From positions 1 to 64,000 of the forward strand of contig USBY01000008.1 in assembly GCA_900553015.1 (NCBI GenBank): a DNA stretch of 64,000 nucleotides. The letters are read 5' to 3'. The notes below the pieces were generated by a model that made no database searches, was not told the DNA's origin, and saw nothing but the letters and a program-made list of their open reading frames with translations. Below are positions 53,092-62,191 of this stretch, one piece after another. The position numbers and the translations under genes were made by a program. Origin of the DNA: an uncultured Clostridium sp. (GTDB lineage: Bacteria > Bacillota > Clostridia > TANB77 > CAG-508). Each line of letters opens with the position of its first letter. Position 1 is the first letter of the stretch.

Positions 53092-54240
53092 ATGAAAAAA
53101 CTAATAACAATATTTGCTATTCTGATTTGTATTTTTGGTACAAGTATTTCTATAGCAGATACAGAAGATGAAGTTATAAATTCACAAATGGATTCATTTA
53201 ATATTTCTAATTTTATAGATGAGGCCAACAAATATTCCAATGATATTCTTAAAGATATTGACATACAAGAATTGTTAAATAACGCTATAAAAGGAGAATT
53301 AGACACAAATCAATTATTAAAAAATATTTTTCCTCTTCTCGGCACAGAAATTAAAGAAGCATTAAAAGTTATGGGAAGTATATTAATAATTGTATTAATA
53401 CATAGTGTACTAAAAAGTATAAGTGATAATCTAAATAATAAAAGCGTAGCTCAAATTACATATTATGTACAATATATTTTAATTGCAACAGTAATAATGA
53501 CTAATTTTTCAAGTATTATAACACTTACAAAAGAAGCAGTAGGAAATATGATTTCTTTTATACAATTACTATTTCCTCTTCTAATGACATTAATGCTTGC
53601 TTCTGGAAGTGTTGTGTCGGTAAATTTAGTACAACCAATAATATTATTTATAATAAATTTAATTTCAAATATATTTCAATCAATAATCATACCAATAATC
53701 TTAGTAGGTACAGCACTTGCAATTGTTTCAAAAATATCAGATAGAATTCAAATAGATAAATTATCAAAATTTTTAAAATCTAGTTCAGTTTGGGTAATAG
53801 GATTATTACTTACAATATTCGTAGGAGTTTTGTCAATAGAAGGAACTTTAGGCAGTAGTGTAGATGGTATAACAGCTAAAACAGCCAAAGCTGCAGTTTC
53901 TAGTTTTATCCCTGTTGTAGGTAAAGTACTAGGAGATGCAGTTGATACAGTAATTGGTTGTTCAGCAATTTTAAAAAATGCTATAGGAATAGTTGGCGTT
54001 ATTGTAGTAATTGCTATATGTATAACACCAATATTAAAACTAGCAATTATAACTATAATATATCATCTTACTGCAGCTTTATGTGAGCCAATAGCAGATT
54101 CAAAAATTGTATCATTAATAACTCAAATGGCAGATACATTTAAGATATTACTAGCAATACTGTGTTCTATAAGTGTGATGCTTATAATTGGAATAACTTT
54201 AGTTATTAATATTTCTAATACAGGACTAATGTATAGGTAG
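53092..54240 (+). CDS. spoIIIAE: Stage III sporulation protein AE
   Basis: 382 residues. Signal-like N-terminus (about 1-23), short outside domain, then about seven membrane helices. Channel-type component. ATG 53092 follows AAAGGAG; TTG 53086 is inside the spacer. Confidence 0.93.
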   Translation: MKKLITIFAILICIFGTSISIADTEDEVINSQMDSFNISNFIDEANKYSNDILKDIDIQELLNNAIKGELDTNQLLKNIFPLLGTEIKEALKVMGSILIIVLIHSVLKSISDNLNNKSVAQITYYVQYILIATVIMTNFSSIITLTKEAVGNMISFIQLLFPLLMTLMLASGSVVSVNLVQPIILFIINLISNIFQSIIIPIILVGTALAIVSKISDRIQIDKLSKFLKSSSVWVIGLLLTIFVGVLSIEGTLGSSVDGITAKTAKAAVSSFIPVVGKVLGDAVDTVIGCSAILKNAIGIVGVIVVIAICITPILKLAIITIIYHLTAALCEPIADSKIVSLITQMADTFKILLAILCSISVMLIIGITLVINISNTGLMYR

Positions 54241-54248
54241 GTATTAAA

Positions 54249-54842
54249 ATGATTTCATGGTTTAATAGTTGGGCACAAGGAATTATTCTAGCAGTTATAA
54301 TTGTAACTATTTTAGAGATGATTGTGCCAGAAGGAAAAAATAAAAAATACATAAAGATTGTTATGGGAGTCTATATTACATTTACAATAATTTCTCCAAT
54401 AATTACAAAAGTTACTGGAAATAATTTTGAACTTGATGTTAGTAAATATGAAGATCTATTTAATTCAAATTCTGTACAAGGAGCAAATGAGATTACAAGT
54501 ATTAATAATCAAAGTATAGAAAATTTGTATTTAAATACTATTAAGACAGATATAAAGACAGAATTAGATAATGAAGGGTATGAAAGTAAAAAGATTAATA
54601 TAACTGCAGATATAAATGTAGAAAACGAAGAAGCTAAAATATACAAAATTGATATTGAGGTAACTAAAAAGCAAAATGAAAAAGATATAAAGAAAGTAAA
54701 CAAAGTAGAGATAGGTAATAGTACAGATGAATCTAATGTAGAAGAATCTACTATATCATCAGGTGAAGTAAATAAATTAAAAGAAGTATTAGCAGAAAAA
54801 TATGAAATAGAAAAAGAAAAAATTTATATAAATGGAAAGTAA
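54249..54842 (+). CDS. spoIIIAF: Stage III sporulation protein AF
   Basis: 197 residues. Two membrane helices (about 8-25, 33-55) and a C-terminal soluble domain (about 85-197). GTAGGTATT upstream; starts eight bases after spoIIIAE stop. Confidence 0.92.
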   Translation: MISWFNSWAQGIILAVIIVTILEMIVPEGKNKKYIKIVMGVYITFTIISPIITKVTGNNFELDVSKYEDLFNSNSVQGANEITSINNQSIENLYLNTIKTDIKTELDNEGYESKKINITADINVENEEAKIYKIDIEVTKKQNEKDIKKVNKVEIGNSTDESNVEESTISSGEVNKLKEVLAEKYEIEKEKIYINGK

Positions 54843-54855
54843 GGAGGTGGTATGA

Positions 54856-55464
54856 ATGTTAAAAGAAAAAATACAACAATTAAAGGAAAATATGACTAAA
54901 AGTGATAATAAAACTGGTAAGAAAAAAGTAGAAAATTTAGTAGTTGGAATACTTATATTAATAGTAACAGTAATTGCAATTAATACCATCTTGGCAGATG
55001 ATGATAAAAAAGAAACAAGCAAAGATAGTAATACAACAAATAACACGACAGTAGCAGAAACAACACAGGTAAACAATAATAGTTTAGAAGAAAGATTAGA
55101 AGGCATATTAGCAAAAATTAAAGGTGTTGGAAAGGTAGATGTATTAATTAATTATTCTGAAAGCACAGAAGTAGTTGCAATGTATAATGAGAACATAAAA
55201 GAAACTTCTACAGAAGAACAAGATGAATCTGGAGGTACTAGGGTTATAACAGAAAATGATATTCAAAGAGATGTAATATTTCAGGAAGATAATGGAGAGA
55301 AAACACCAATTACACAAAAGACTATTATGCCAAAAATAGAAGGAACAATAATAACTGCAGAAGGTGCAGGAGATGCAAACGTAAAGGAAAATATCATACA
55401 AGCAGTATCAGCAGCTACAGGACTTGCATCACATAAAATACAAGTTTTCCAAATGTCAAAATAA
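54856..55464 (+). CDS. spoIIIAG: Stage III sporulation protein AG
   Basis: 202 residues. Membrane helix (about 29-50), Thr/Asn linker, ring-building motif domain (about 76-202; LEGILAKIKGVGKVDVLINY, cut). It forms the large ring of the feeding-tube channel. AAGGAGGTGG upstream. Confidence 0.93.
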   Translation: MLKEKIQQLKENMTKSDNKTGKKKVENLVVGILILIVTVIAINTILADDDKKETSKDSNTTNNTTVAETTQVNNNSLEERLEGILAKIKGVGKVDVLINYSESTEVVAMYNENIKETSTEEQDESGGTRVITENDIQRDVIFQEDNGEKTPITQKTIMPKIEGTIITAEGAGDANVKENIIQAVSAATGLASHKIQVFQMSK

Positions 55465-55482
55465 ATAAAAGGAGAGAAAATT

Positions 55483-56067
55483 ATGAATTTAAAGAATATT
55501 AAAAGTAATCAAATTATTTTATTTGTTGTAGCATTAATGCTAGTGTCAGCAGGATATTTAAGTTATAGTATGAGAGGAACACCTGTTTCTAGTAACATTG
55601 TTTCAGAAAATGAGGTATCTAGTATTGGAGACGCACAATTAGTTTCTAGTAATAACATTATAGATTCTAATAGTTTAAATGAAGTAAGTGTAGCAACTAG
55701 CAGTAGTTCCTCTTCTAGAACTGATGACTATTTTGCAAGCTCTAGGTTAGGTAGAGATACTATGTATTCACAAATGATAGAAAGTTATCAAAATTTATTA
55801 GATAATCAAAATGTGAGTGAGGAGCAAAAGACTGTAGCTACACAAGAGATTACAGAAATTAATAATACGCAGAATAGTATTATGATTTGTGAGAATTTAA
55901 TAAAAACAAAGGGAATTAGTGATGTTGTTATTTTTGTAAATGATAAAAGTATAAATGTAATAGTAAAAGCAGATACATTAGAACAAGATACTATAGCTCA
56001 GATTCAAAATATTATAGCAAGAGAAATGAATGCAGAAATAGAGAATATACATATTAGTAATAAGTAA
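55483..56067 (+). CDS. spoIIIAH: Stage III sporulation protein AH
   Basis: 194 residues. Helix at about 11-28, Ser/Asn-rich linker (about 30-85), YscJ/FliF-like domain at the C-terminus. It binds SpoIIQ in the forespore membrane. Last gene of the operon. AAGGAGAG upstream. Confidence 0.92.
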   Translation: MNLKNIKSNQIILFVVALMLVSAGYLSYSMRGTPVSSNIVSENEVSSIGDAQLVSSNNIIDSNSLNEVSVATSSSSSSRTDDYFASSRLGRDTMYSQMIESYQNLLDNQNVSEEQKTVATQEITEINNTQNSIMICENLIKTKGISDVVIFVNDKSINVIVKADTLEQDTIAQIQNIIAREMNAEIENIHISNK

Positions 56068-56068
56068 T

Positions 56069-56097
56069 TTGCGGTATTTTACATAAAGTGGTATAAT
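56069..56097 (+). promoter_or_regulatory. Promoter of the 111-residue membrane protein, twin of 56563
   Basis: TTGCGG (56069-56074), 17-bp spacer, TATAAT (56092-56097) with an extended TGG. The block AGTGGTATAATTAATATGT is repeated exactly at 56581-56599. Confidence 0.7.
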
Positions 56098-56166
56098 TAA
56101 TATGTAACCCGAAAACAGCTGAATAAAATCTTTTCCCTACAATCTTTTTTCGTCAGGAGGAAGTAC

Positions 56167-56502
56167 ATGAAAATTTTGCTTGTGTTATTTTTTATTGTGT
56201 TTGCATTAGGAAGTTTGTTTATGCCAATTTTTACAGTAAAATTAATTTGGAAGTTTGAACCCAAGAAAAAAGTCGGCATTAAAAAAATAATACGGTGTAA
56301 TTATTTCCAAATTGCAGCCGGTTCTATAAACGGATATATACTTAGTTTTACTATATGGCTGTTCAGTTTAGGCAAATTTGAAAATGCAATATATCTGTTT
56401 TTTATAATAACAGTAATAACATATATTATTGGAAAAGTATCATACAAGATCTTTTACAAAAAAATTAATAACAAATTAAGTAACAATATAAATAAGTATT
56501 AA
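56167..56502 (+). CDS. Three-helix membrane protein of unknown function
   Basis: 111 residues. Membrane helices at about 3-25, 47-67 and 73-93, basic inside loops. GTCAGGAGG upstream. DNA is richer in G/C than the surroundings, so it may be acquired. Not recognised. Confidence 0.5.
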   Translation: MKILLVLFFIVFALGSLFMPIFTVKLIWKFEPKKKVGIKKIIRCNYFQIAAGSINGYILSFTIWLFSLGKFENAIYLFFIITVITYIIGKVSYKIFYKKINNKLSNNINKY

Positions 56503-56562
56503 AAATGTATGCAGGGAAAAGTCGGAGGAGTCTGAGCCTTTGTTTTTTTATGTTTATAAAGT

Positions 56563-56591
56563 TTGTGTTTAACATAAAAAAGTGGTATAAT
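56563..56591 (+). promoter_or_regulatory. Promoter of the 82-residue gene, twin of 56069
   Basis: TTGTGT (56563-56568), 17-bp spacer, TATAAT (56586-56591) in the same 19-base block as the upstream promoter. Confidence 0.7.
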
Positions 56592-56708
56592 TAATATGTT
56601 ACAAGTGTTTTTTGCAAGTATTATATTTATCGCCAGGAATGGTAAGTACTCCTAAATATTGGATGGAAGAATGAATATAAACTTAAGGCTTGTACACTAA
56701 AGACGAAG

Positions 56709-56735
56709 GTACTCCTAGAAAGAGTACAAGGAGGA
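56709..56735 (+). promoter_or_regulatory. Hairpin next to the ribosome binding site of the 82-residue gene
   Basis: GTACTC (56709-56714) pairs with GAGTAC (56722-56727), just before AAGGAGGA (56728-56735). CTCCT in the left arm could instead pair with AGGAG, hiding the site. GTACTCCTA also occurs at about 56646, so two such arms are present. Possible translation control in the 150-base leader. Confidence 0.4.
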
Positions 56736-56741
56736 CTTAAT

Positions 56742-56990
56742 ATGTTAGGCAGAAAAAGAAAGATTCAGTGGCAATTGATTGAAAGTATTCTTGTTGAAAA
56801 CAGCGAAAAGATTACCAATTCTGAAATGTGGAAAGTGGTAATTTATATTCCAATCAAAAAGGGAACTTTATACAAAAGAAATAAAGAGAATTTAGAACTT
56901 TTAGGTTGGACAGTGGTAGAAACTTTCGAGGAAGAATATTTTATCGTTCCAACTGCAATGTTCTTTCTTCAGGATAAGTTAGCAGGGTAA
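56742..56990 (+). CDS. Small accessory protein of unknown function
   Basis: 82 residues, basic start (MLGRKRKIQ), mixed strands and helices, no membrane segment. ATG 56742 follows AAGGAGGAC. The long structured leader and base composition differ from neighbours. Its stop codon lies in the loop of the following terminator. Not recognised; possibly mobile-element cargo. Confidence 0.5.
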   Translation: MLGRKRKIQWQLIESILVENSEKITNSEMWKVVIYIPIKKGTLYKRNKENLELLGWTVVETFEEEYFIVPTAMFFLQDKLAG

Positions 56991-57004
56991 TCTGCTAACT
57001 TTTT
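56976..57004 (+). terminator. Terminator overlapping the gene end
   Basis: AAGTTAGCAG / CTGCTAACTT, loop GGTAAT, Ts after. The loop holds the TAA stop. Confidence 0.85.
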
Positions 57005-57098
57005 CTATTTATACAATAATTTTATACAAATTCAAATAAAACTCTTGAAATAAAACAATATAATTGATATCATATAATTTGCGTAAGGAGGCATATAA

Positions 57099-57602
57099 AT
57101 GAAATTAAACATTGTACTAGTAGAACCAGAAATACCACAAAATACAGGCAATATTGTAAGAACTTGTGCAGCAACAGGAGCTAAATTACATTTAGTAGAA
57201 CCATTAGGATTTCAAATATCAGATAGATATTTAAAGAGGGCTGGTTTAGATTACTGGGACAAGTTGGAAATAGAAAAACATATTTCTTTTGCAGAATTTC
57301 TAAAAAGATATGACCCTACACAAACAAATATGTTTTTTATTACATCTAAAGGTACACATAGATATGATGAACCTAAATACGAAAATATGGATGAAGTATT
57401 TTTATTATTTGGTAAAGAAACAAAAGGGCTACCAGAAGATATAATGAAAAAATATATTGATAAAACTATGAGAATTCCAATGATAGATGGAATTAGATGT
57501 TTAAATTTATCAAATGCTGTTTCTATTTTAGCATATGAAGTTTTAAGACATACTAATTTTGAACACTTAAAAGAAACAAGTGAAAGATTATTGGAAGATT
57601 AA
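57099..57602 (+). CDS. trmL: tRNA (cytidine/uridine-34 2'-O)-methyltransferase
   Basis: SPOUT-family enzyme that methylates the wobble base of tRNA-Leu with SAM. 167 residues. PEIPQNTGNIVRTCAATG (cut at 18), FGKETKGLP, and the knot segment IRCLNLSNAVSILAYE. AAGGAGGC upstream. Confidence 0.93.
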   Translation: MKLNIVLVEPEIPQNTGNIVRTCAATGAKLHLVEPLGFQISDRYLKRAGLDYWDKLEIEKHISFAEFLKRYDPTQTNMFFITSKGTHRYDEPKYENMDEVFLLFGKETKGLPEDIMKKYIDKTMRIPMIDGIRCLNLSNAVSILAYEVLRHTNFEHLKETSERLLED

Positions 57603-57660
57603 ATCACTGTATATTAGTATGTGATTATGTTTGTACTTATCAATTAGGGAGGTTTTTTAA

Positions 57661-58803
57661 ATGATTAAAAAAGTAGCAATTTTAGCAAATGGTGGAGATG
57701 TTTCAGGTTTTAATGCTGTTATAAGAGCAATTAAAAAGACTTGTGAAACAAATGGAATTGAATGTTATGGTTATATTGATGGATACAGAGGTCTTGTAAA
57801 CAATAATTACATTCGTTTAGATGGAAACGAAAAAGCTTCTGGTATTTTAACAAAAGGAGGTTCTATTATAGGTTCTTCAACAAATGCTATAGTATTCCAT
57901 TATAAAGTAGAACATGAAGATGGAACAGTTACTTACGAAGATTTATCAGACCAATGTGTAAGAAATGTAAAAGAAGCAGGATTTGACTGTGTATTTACAT
58001 TAGGTGGAGATAGTACACAAAAATCTGCAAGAGACTTATATTTAAAAGGAATTAACACAATAGGTGTTCCAAAAACAATAGATAATGATGTTGCTTGTAC
58101 AGATGTTACATTTGGATATAATACAGCTGTTCATGTTGCAACAGAAGCTTTAGATAGATTACATACAACTGCAGAAACACATGACAGAATAATGGTACTA
58201 GAAGTTATGGGTAGATTTGCTGGTTGGATAGCTTTAGAGTCTGCTATTTCTGGAGGTGCAGATGTTGCTTTAATACCAGAGATTCCATATGACATAAATA
58301 AAGCAGCTGCAGCAATTAATAAAAGAAAAGAAAACGGAAAAAGATTTAGCGTTGTTGTTGTATCAGAAGGAGCTCATCCAATAAATGAAGAACAAACAAC
58401 ACATGAAGCAGAAGGCATAGATAATAAAGCTGGAATAAGTGTAAAATTTGGCGGAGAAGGAAATAGAGTTGCAAAAGAACTAAAAGAATTAACTGGTTTA
58501 GATTCTAGATGTACAATTTTAGGATACATGCAAAGAGGCGGAACTCCAACAGCATATGATAGAGTTTTATCTACAAAATATGGTGCAAAAGCAATGGAAC
58601 TTGCAATGGAAGGAAAATTTGGAGTTTTAACAGTTATCAAAAATGGAAAATTAGATTGTGTTCCATTAGAAGTTGTTGTTGGTGAAAACAAAGAGATTGG
58701 TGCTGTTCAAGGTGGTACAGCAGAAAGTAACGTAAGATATGTTACAATGGACGATGATTTAGTAAAAACAGCAAGAGATATTGGAATTTGTTTAGGTGAC
58801 TAA
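57661..58803 (+). CDS. 6-phosphofructokinase (ATP- or PPi-type)
   Basis: 380 residues. Phosphorylates fructose 6-phosphate in glycolysis. GGDVSGFNAV at 11-20, GGDST at 115-119, catalytic PKTIDND at 137-143, MGRFAGW. At the phosphoryl-donor positions it has Ser118 and Lys138; Lys there is typical of PPi-dependent and mixed-type enzymes, while ATP enzymes have Gly at both. So the donor is not certain. Alone in its operon; AGGGAGG upstream. Confidence 0.9.
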   Translation: MIKKVAILANGGDVSGFNAVIRAIKKTCETNGIECYGYIDGYRGLVNNNYIRLDGNEKASGILTKGGSIIGSSTNAIVFHYKVEHEDGTVTYEDLSDQCVRNVKEAGFDCVFTLGGDSTQKSARDLYLKGINTIGVPKTIDNDVACTDVTFGYNTAVHVATEALDRLHTTAETHDRIMVLEVMGRFAGWIALESAISGGADVALIPEIPYDINKAAAAINKRKENGKRFSVVVVSEGAHPINEEQTTHEAEGIDNKAGISVKFGGEGNRVAKELKELTGLDSRCTILGYMQRGGTPTAYDRVLSTKYGAKAMELAMEGKFGVLTVIKNGKLDCVPLEVVVGENKEIGAVQGGTAESNVRYVTMDDDLVKTARDIGICLGD

Positions 58804-58819
58804 TTTAAAAATTAATTTA

Positions 58820-58866
58820 AGAATCCATATTGTTATATGAATGTTTAACAATGTGGATTTTTTCTT
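58820..58866 (+). terminator. Terminator after the phosphofructokinase
   Basis: AATCCATATTGTTA / TAACAATGTGGATT with an 11-base loop, Ts follow. Confidence 0.8.
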
Positions 58867-58931
58867 TGTCTAAACAAGAAATAATTATTGATTAAATTAT
58901 GTTAACATGAATGTAAGCTTATTGACACAAA

Positions 58932-58960
58932 TTGACATAATATTATAAAATCAGTATAAT
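58932..58960 (+). promoter_or_regulatory. Strong sigma-A promoter of the DUF3419-like gene
   Basis: Perfect TTGACA (58932-58937), 17-bp spacer, perfect TATAAT (58955-58960). Confidence 0.85.
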
Positions 58961-58996
58961 TAATAATGGAATAAATATGTTGAAAGGGGAAGAAAC

Positions 58997-60001
58997 ATGA
59001 TAAAAGTGAAAAACAATCTTAATGCAATTGTATTACGGAAAAAACTTATCAATAACTCTAAAGATGTAGTACATATTGGGGATAGTAAATCTAATCCCTA
59101 TGAAACTATGGCGCCAGCATGGACGTCTAACGAAAACAGTGGTTATATCCGTCAAATCTTAAAAACTTCTGATTCAGTTCTATCTGTAGCCAGTACATTA
59201 GACAATGTTATAGATATGGCATTATATGGAATACGAAATATATATGCTGTAGATATAAATCCATCACAGCTACCTGTATCTTGGCTTAAGTACGCTTCTG
59301 TTGTTTATCTTAAGGAATATTCGGAGTTTTATGATTTTGTAGTATCAACATCTGAGAATGCACTTTCTAGAAAAATTGCCAACAAAATATTAAATGCTGA
59401 AGAAACAATAACTGAAGAAAACAAGTTCTGGAGAATGCTATATAATGATAACACAGCAACAGATATTCGCCGGAAATATTTCTTAAATGAGCCATATTAT
59501 ATAGACAAACACATGAAAAGAGTAATGCATTTTGACTATATAAAGCCGGACAGATGGAATGAAGCAAAAGAGGCATTAGATGCATCTACAATATATGTAG
59601 AAAATAGTGATATTTTTAACATCTACCTGCCAGATAACGCATTTGATGTGATATATCTATCAAACTTACATAATTTTTATACACCTAATGATTATGTGAG
59701 TAAGATTAGAAAAATGCATAGTCATTTAAGAAACAAAGGCCGAATTCTTTTATACTGCATAGGCATGAAAGAAAACTGGTTTTATGCATGGGACAGAAGA
59801 ATATCACCGGATATATCTGCTGATGATTTTGATCAGAATTACAGAGAATTCTTTGATGAGATTAGGAGACAGATAATAGAAACAATGATAATGTATTCAA
59901 TGTTAAAAGAAGAATTCAAAGTATTGATCATTCCTCTTAAAACAGGAGGAGGCTATATGTACTATAATACACCAACCGATTGTGTCTTAGTTATACAGTA
60001 A
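58997..60001 (+). CDS. DUF3419-like SAM-dependent methyltransferase
   Basis: 334 residues. SAM loop VLSVASTLDNVIDMAL with the acidic end of strand 2 in YAVDINPSQLP, and FDVIYLSNLHNF at strand 4. This is like BtaA-type DUF3419 proteins, which transfer an aminocarboxypropyl group from SAM to a lipid, but that activity is not proven here. Codon use differs from neighbours (more G/C), so it may be acquired. GGGGAAG upstream. Confidence 0.65.
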   Translation: MIKVKNNLNAIVLRKKLINNSKDVVHIGDSKSNPYETMAPAWTSNENSGYIRQILKTSDSVLSVASTLDNVIDMALYGIRNIYAVDINPSQLPVSWLKYASVVYLKEYSEFYDFVVSTSENALSRKIANKILNAEETITEENKFWRMLYNDNTATDIRRKYFLNEPYYIDKHMKRVMHFDYIKPDRWNEAKEALDASTIYVENSDIFNIYLPDNAFDVIYLSNLHNFYTPNDYVSKIRKMHSHLRNKGRILLYCIGMKENWFYAWDRRISPDISADDFDQNYREFFDEIRRQIIETMIMYSMLKEEFKVLIIPLKTGGGYMYYNTPTDCVLVIQ

Positions 60002-60031
60002 ACAGTAGAGTGGAAACTTTAATCATTAATT

Positions 60032-60064
60032 TAACCGGAGGGAAGCGTAATTCCTCCGGTTTCT
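60032..60064 (+). terminator. G/C-rich terminator
   Basis: AACCGGAGG / CCTCCGGTT, unusually GC-rich for this genome, then TTCTT. It closes the DUF3419-like gene. Confidence 0.8.
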
Positions 60065-60105
60065 TCGTTTTAACAATACAAAACTCTTAAATCTATAAAG
60101 AAAAT

Positions 60106-60134
60106 TTGAAAATACTATAAAGTAGTGATATAAT
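60106..60134 (+). promoter_or_regulatory. Promoter of the 45-residue gene
   Basis: TTGAAA (60106-60111), 17-bp spacer, TATAAT (60129-60134) with TG upstream. Confidence 0.8.
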
Positions 60135-60163
60135 TTATTAAAAATTTATAGGAGGTATATGTT

Positions 60164-60301
60164 ATGGGAAGAAAACATCGGAGGTCAGTAGAATCAAAAG
60201 ATAGGCAGGAATGGAAGAAAGGTCCTGATGGAAAGTGGGAGCTTGTTTCAAGAAGGGACAGAAAACTTAACCATGAAAAGGAAAGCTTAAGAAAACCATA
60301 A
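60164..60301 (+). CDS. Small basic protein, 45 residues, unknown
   Basis: The ATG at 60164 follows AGGAGGT and is driven by a near-perfect promoter, with a terminator right after the stop, so it is a complete one-gene unit. MGRKHRRSVESKDRQ then WKKGPDGKWELV and a charged end. Thirteen Lys and Arg residues versus about nine acidic make it strongly basic; a nucleic-acid or ribosome partner is possible. Not recognised. Base use is like the neighbouring accessory genes. Confidence 0.65.
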   Translation: MGRKHRRSVESKDRQEWKKGPDGKWELVSRRDRKLNHEKESLRKP

Positions 60302-60306
60302 CATAC

Positions 60307-60350
60307 AATAGGGTTGTAGCATATCAATGATGCTATAATCCTATTTTTTT
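60307..60350 (+). terminator. Terminator of the 45-residue gene
   Basis: AATAGGGTTGTAGCAT / ATGCTATAATCCTATT with G-T pairs, loop ATCAATG, then Ts. Confidence 0.8.
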
Positions 60351-60422
60351 GTCAAAAATAATGTTATTAAATTATATTAAACTGGAAATACTTATATAAA
60401 TTATAAAATGGAGGTAGACATT

Positions 60423-61976
60423 ATGAAAATATATATAAATGGGGATTTTATAACTCTGGAAAATGACAATATAGGAGCGATTGCAACAGAAAATGATAAA
60501 ATTATAAAAACAGGATCTAAAGATGAAATAATAAAATTAGCAGATGATAATACAGAGATAATAGATTTAAAAGGGAATACATTGATGCCATCATTTATAG
60601 ATGCTCATAGCCATATATTTGCGTTAGCTAAAAGTTTAATGCAGATATCCATAGATGGGTTAACTAGTACAGAAGAAATTAAGAATTGCCTAGCCAAATA
60701 TAAAAAAGAGAATAGAACAAATGAATGGATTATAGTAAATGGTTATGATAATAACATATTAAATAATAGAAAACATATTACTAAACAAGAATTAGATGAA
60801 ATATTTCCAGATACTCCTGTTATTATAGAAAATAAATCTAGACATAATGGTATTGCAAATAGTAAAGCATTAGAAAAATTAGGCATAACAAAAACAACAG
60901 CAGCCCCAGAAGGTGGAAGAATTATTTTTGATACAGGATTATTAGAAGAAAATGCATTTATTGATTCTCTTAAAAAGATACCTCTTCCAAAAATAGATGA
61001 AATTATGAATGCGTTTAAAAAAGCACAAGAAATATATGCATCACATGGAATAACTATGGCACAAGAAGGTGTTATTACAAACGAATTAGCAAAAATATAC
61101 AAGTTATTGGCAGATAAGCATGAAATATTTCTTGATATAGTTGCATACATGGATTACAAAAATGTGGATGAAATAAAGAAGGAATATAGTGAATTTATTA
61201 ATAAATATAACAATAATTTTAAAATAGGTGGAATAAAAATATTTTTAGATGGTTCACCACAGGCAAAGACTGCATGGTTAAGAGAAGCGTATATAAATGA
61301 ACCAGAATATTATGGATATAGAATAATGAAAGATGAAGAGGTAGAAGAAATATTAGAAAATAGTAAAGAAAGCAATTTGCAAATATTAGCTCATTGTAAT
61401 GGTGATAAAGCAGCAGAACAATATATAAATGCAATTAAAAAGGTATCAGGATTAAAAAGACCAGTTATGATACATGCACAGCTCTTAGGTTTAGACCAAT
61501 TACCTTATGTAAAAAAATATAATATAATACCTTCATTCTTTATAAGCCATATATATTATTTTGGAGATATTCATATAAAAAACTTAGGAATGAAACGTGC
61601 AGAACATATTAGTCCAGCAGGTTCAACTCTTAAACAAAATATATTATTTACTTTTCATCAAGATACACCTGTTATAGAACCAGATATGTTCGAAACAATT
61701 TGGTGTGCTGTAAATAGAAGAACAAGAGCTGGTAAAGTACTAGGAGAAGATGAGAAAATTTCTGTATTAGAAGCCATAAAAGCTGTTACGATAAATGCTG
61801 CATATCAATATGGCGAAGAAGAAATAAGAGGAAGTTTAAAAGCTGGAAAGAAAGCAGATTTAATTATTGTAGACAAAAATCCATTAAAGGTTGCAAAAGA
61901 TGAACTGCGAAATATAAAGATTTTACAAACAATAAAGAATGGTAAAGTGATTTGGAAAAATTCTTTGGGATATTAG
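60423..61976 (+). CDS. Amidohydrolase family protein (YtcJ-like)
   Basis: 517 residues. Metal-dependent hydrolase with the HxH of DAHSHIF (about 61-67), Lys or Glu segment GGIKIFLDGSPQ, and late HAQLLG and FHQDTPV. Matches YtcJ-like (amidohydrolase_3) exoenzyme-like proteins, but it is cytoplasmic. N-terminal and C-terminal strands form the small beta domain. I chose ATG 60423 (TGGAGGT upstream). Substrate unknown. Confidence 0.9.
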   Translation: MKIYINGDFITLENDNIGAIATENDKIIKTGSKDEIIKLADDNTEIIDLKGNTLMPSFIDAHSHIFALAKSLMQISIDGLTSTEEIKNCLAKYKKENRTNEWIIVNGYDNNILNNRKHITKQELDEIFPDTPVIIENKSRHNGIANSKALEKLGITKTTAAPEGGRIIFDTGLLEENAFIDSLKKIPLPKIDEIMNAFKKAQEIYASHGITMAQEGVITNELAKIYKLLADKHEIFLDIVAYMDYKNVDEIKKEYSEFINKYNNNFKIGGIKIFLDGSPQAKTAWLREAYINEPEYYGYRIMKDEEVEEILENSKESNLQILAHCNGDKAAEQYINAIKKVSGLKRPVMIHAQLLGLDQLPYVKKYNIIPSFFISHIYYFGDIHIKNLGMKRAEHISPAGSTLKQNILFTFHQDTPVIEPDMFETIWCAVNRRTRAGKVLGEDEKISVLEAIKAVTINAAYQYGEEEIRGSLKAGKKADLIIVDKNPLKVAKDELRNIKILQTIKNGKVIWKNSLGY

Positions 61977-61977
61977 T

Positions 61978-62017
61978 GCGTTCCTTGGGAATTTGGGGAC
62001 GTTCCTTAAATCCCGAT
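61978..62017. repeat. Dispersed palindromic repeat, copy 6 (single unit)
   Basis: GGGAATTTGGGGACG and GTTCCTTAAATCCCG form one imperfect hairpin, then Ts. It follows the amidohydrolase stop and may also terminate it. Confidence 0.75.
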
Positions 62018-62191
62018 TTTTTTACATAATAAGTGTAATTTAATGATAACTTACAATACATTTAGAACAAGATTACTTTATTTATATATGATTTTAACAA
62101 TTATTTGATTATGTTATATAAAAACTCCTATACAATTTATATTTTATATGATATAAAAAATTATGAAAAATATTATAAATGGAGAGAACAA

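Noticed and set aside
56503..56560. Terminator after the 111-residue gene
   Set aside because: There is a T-run, but I could not find a convincing stem before it.
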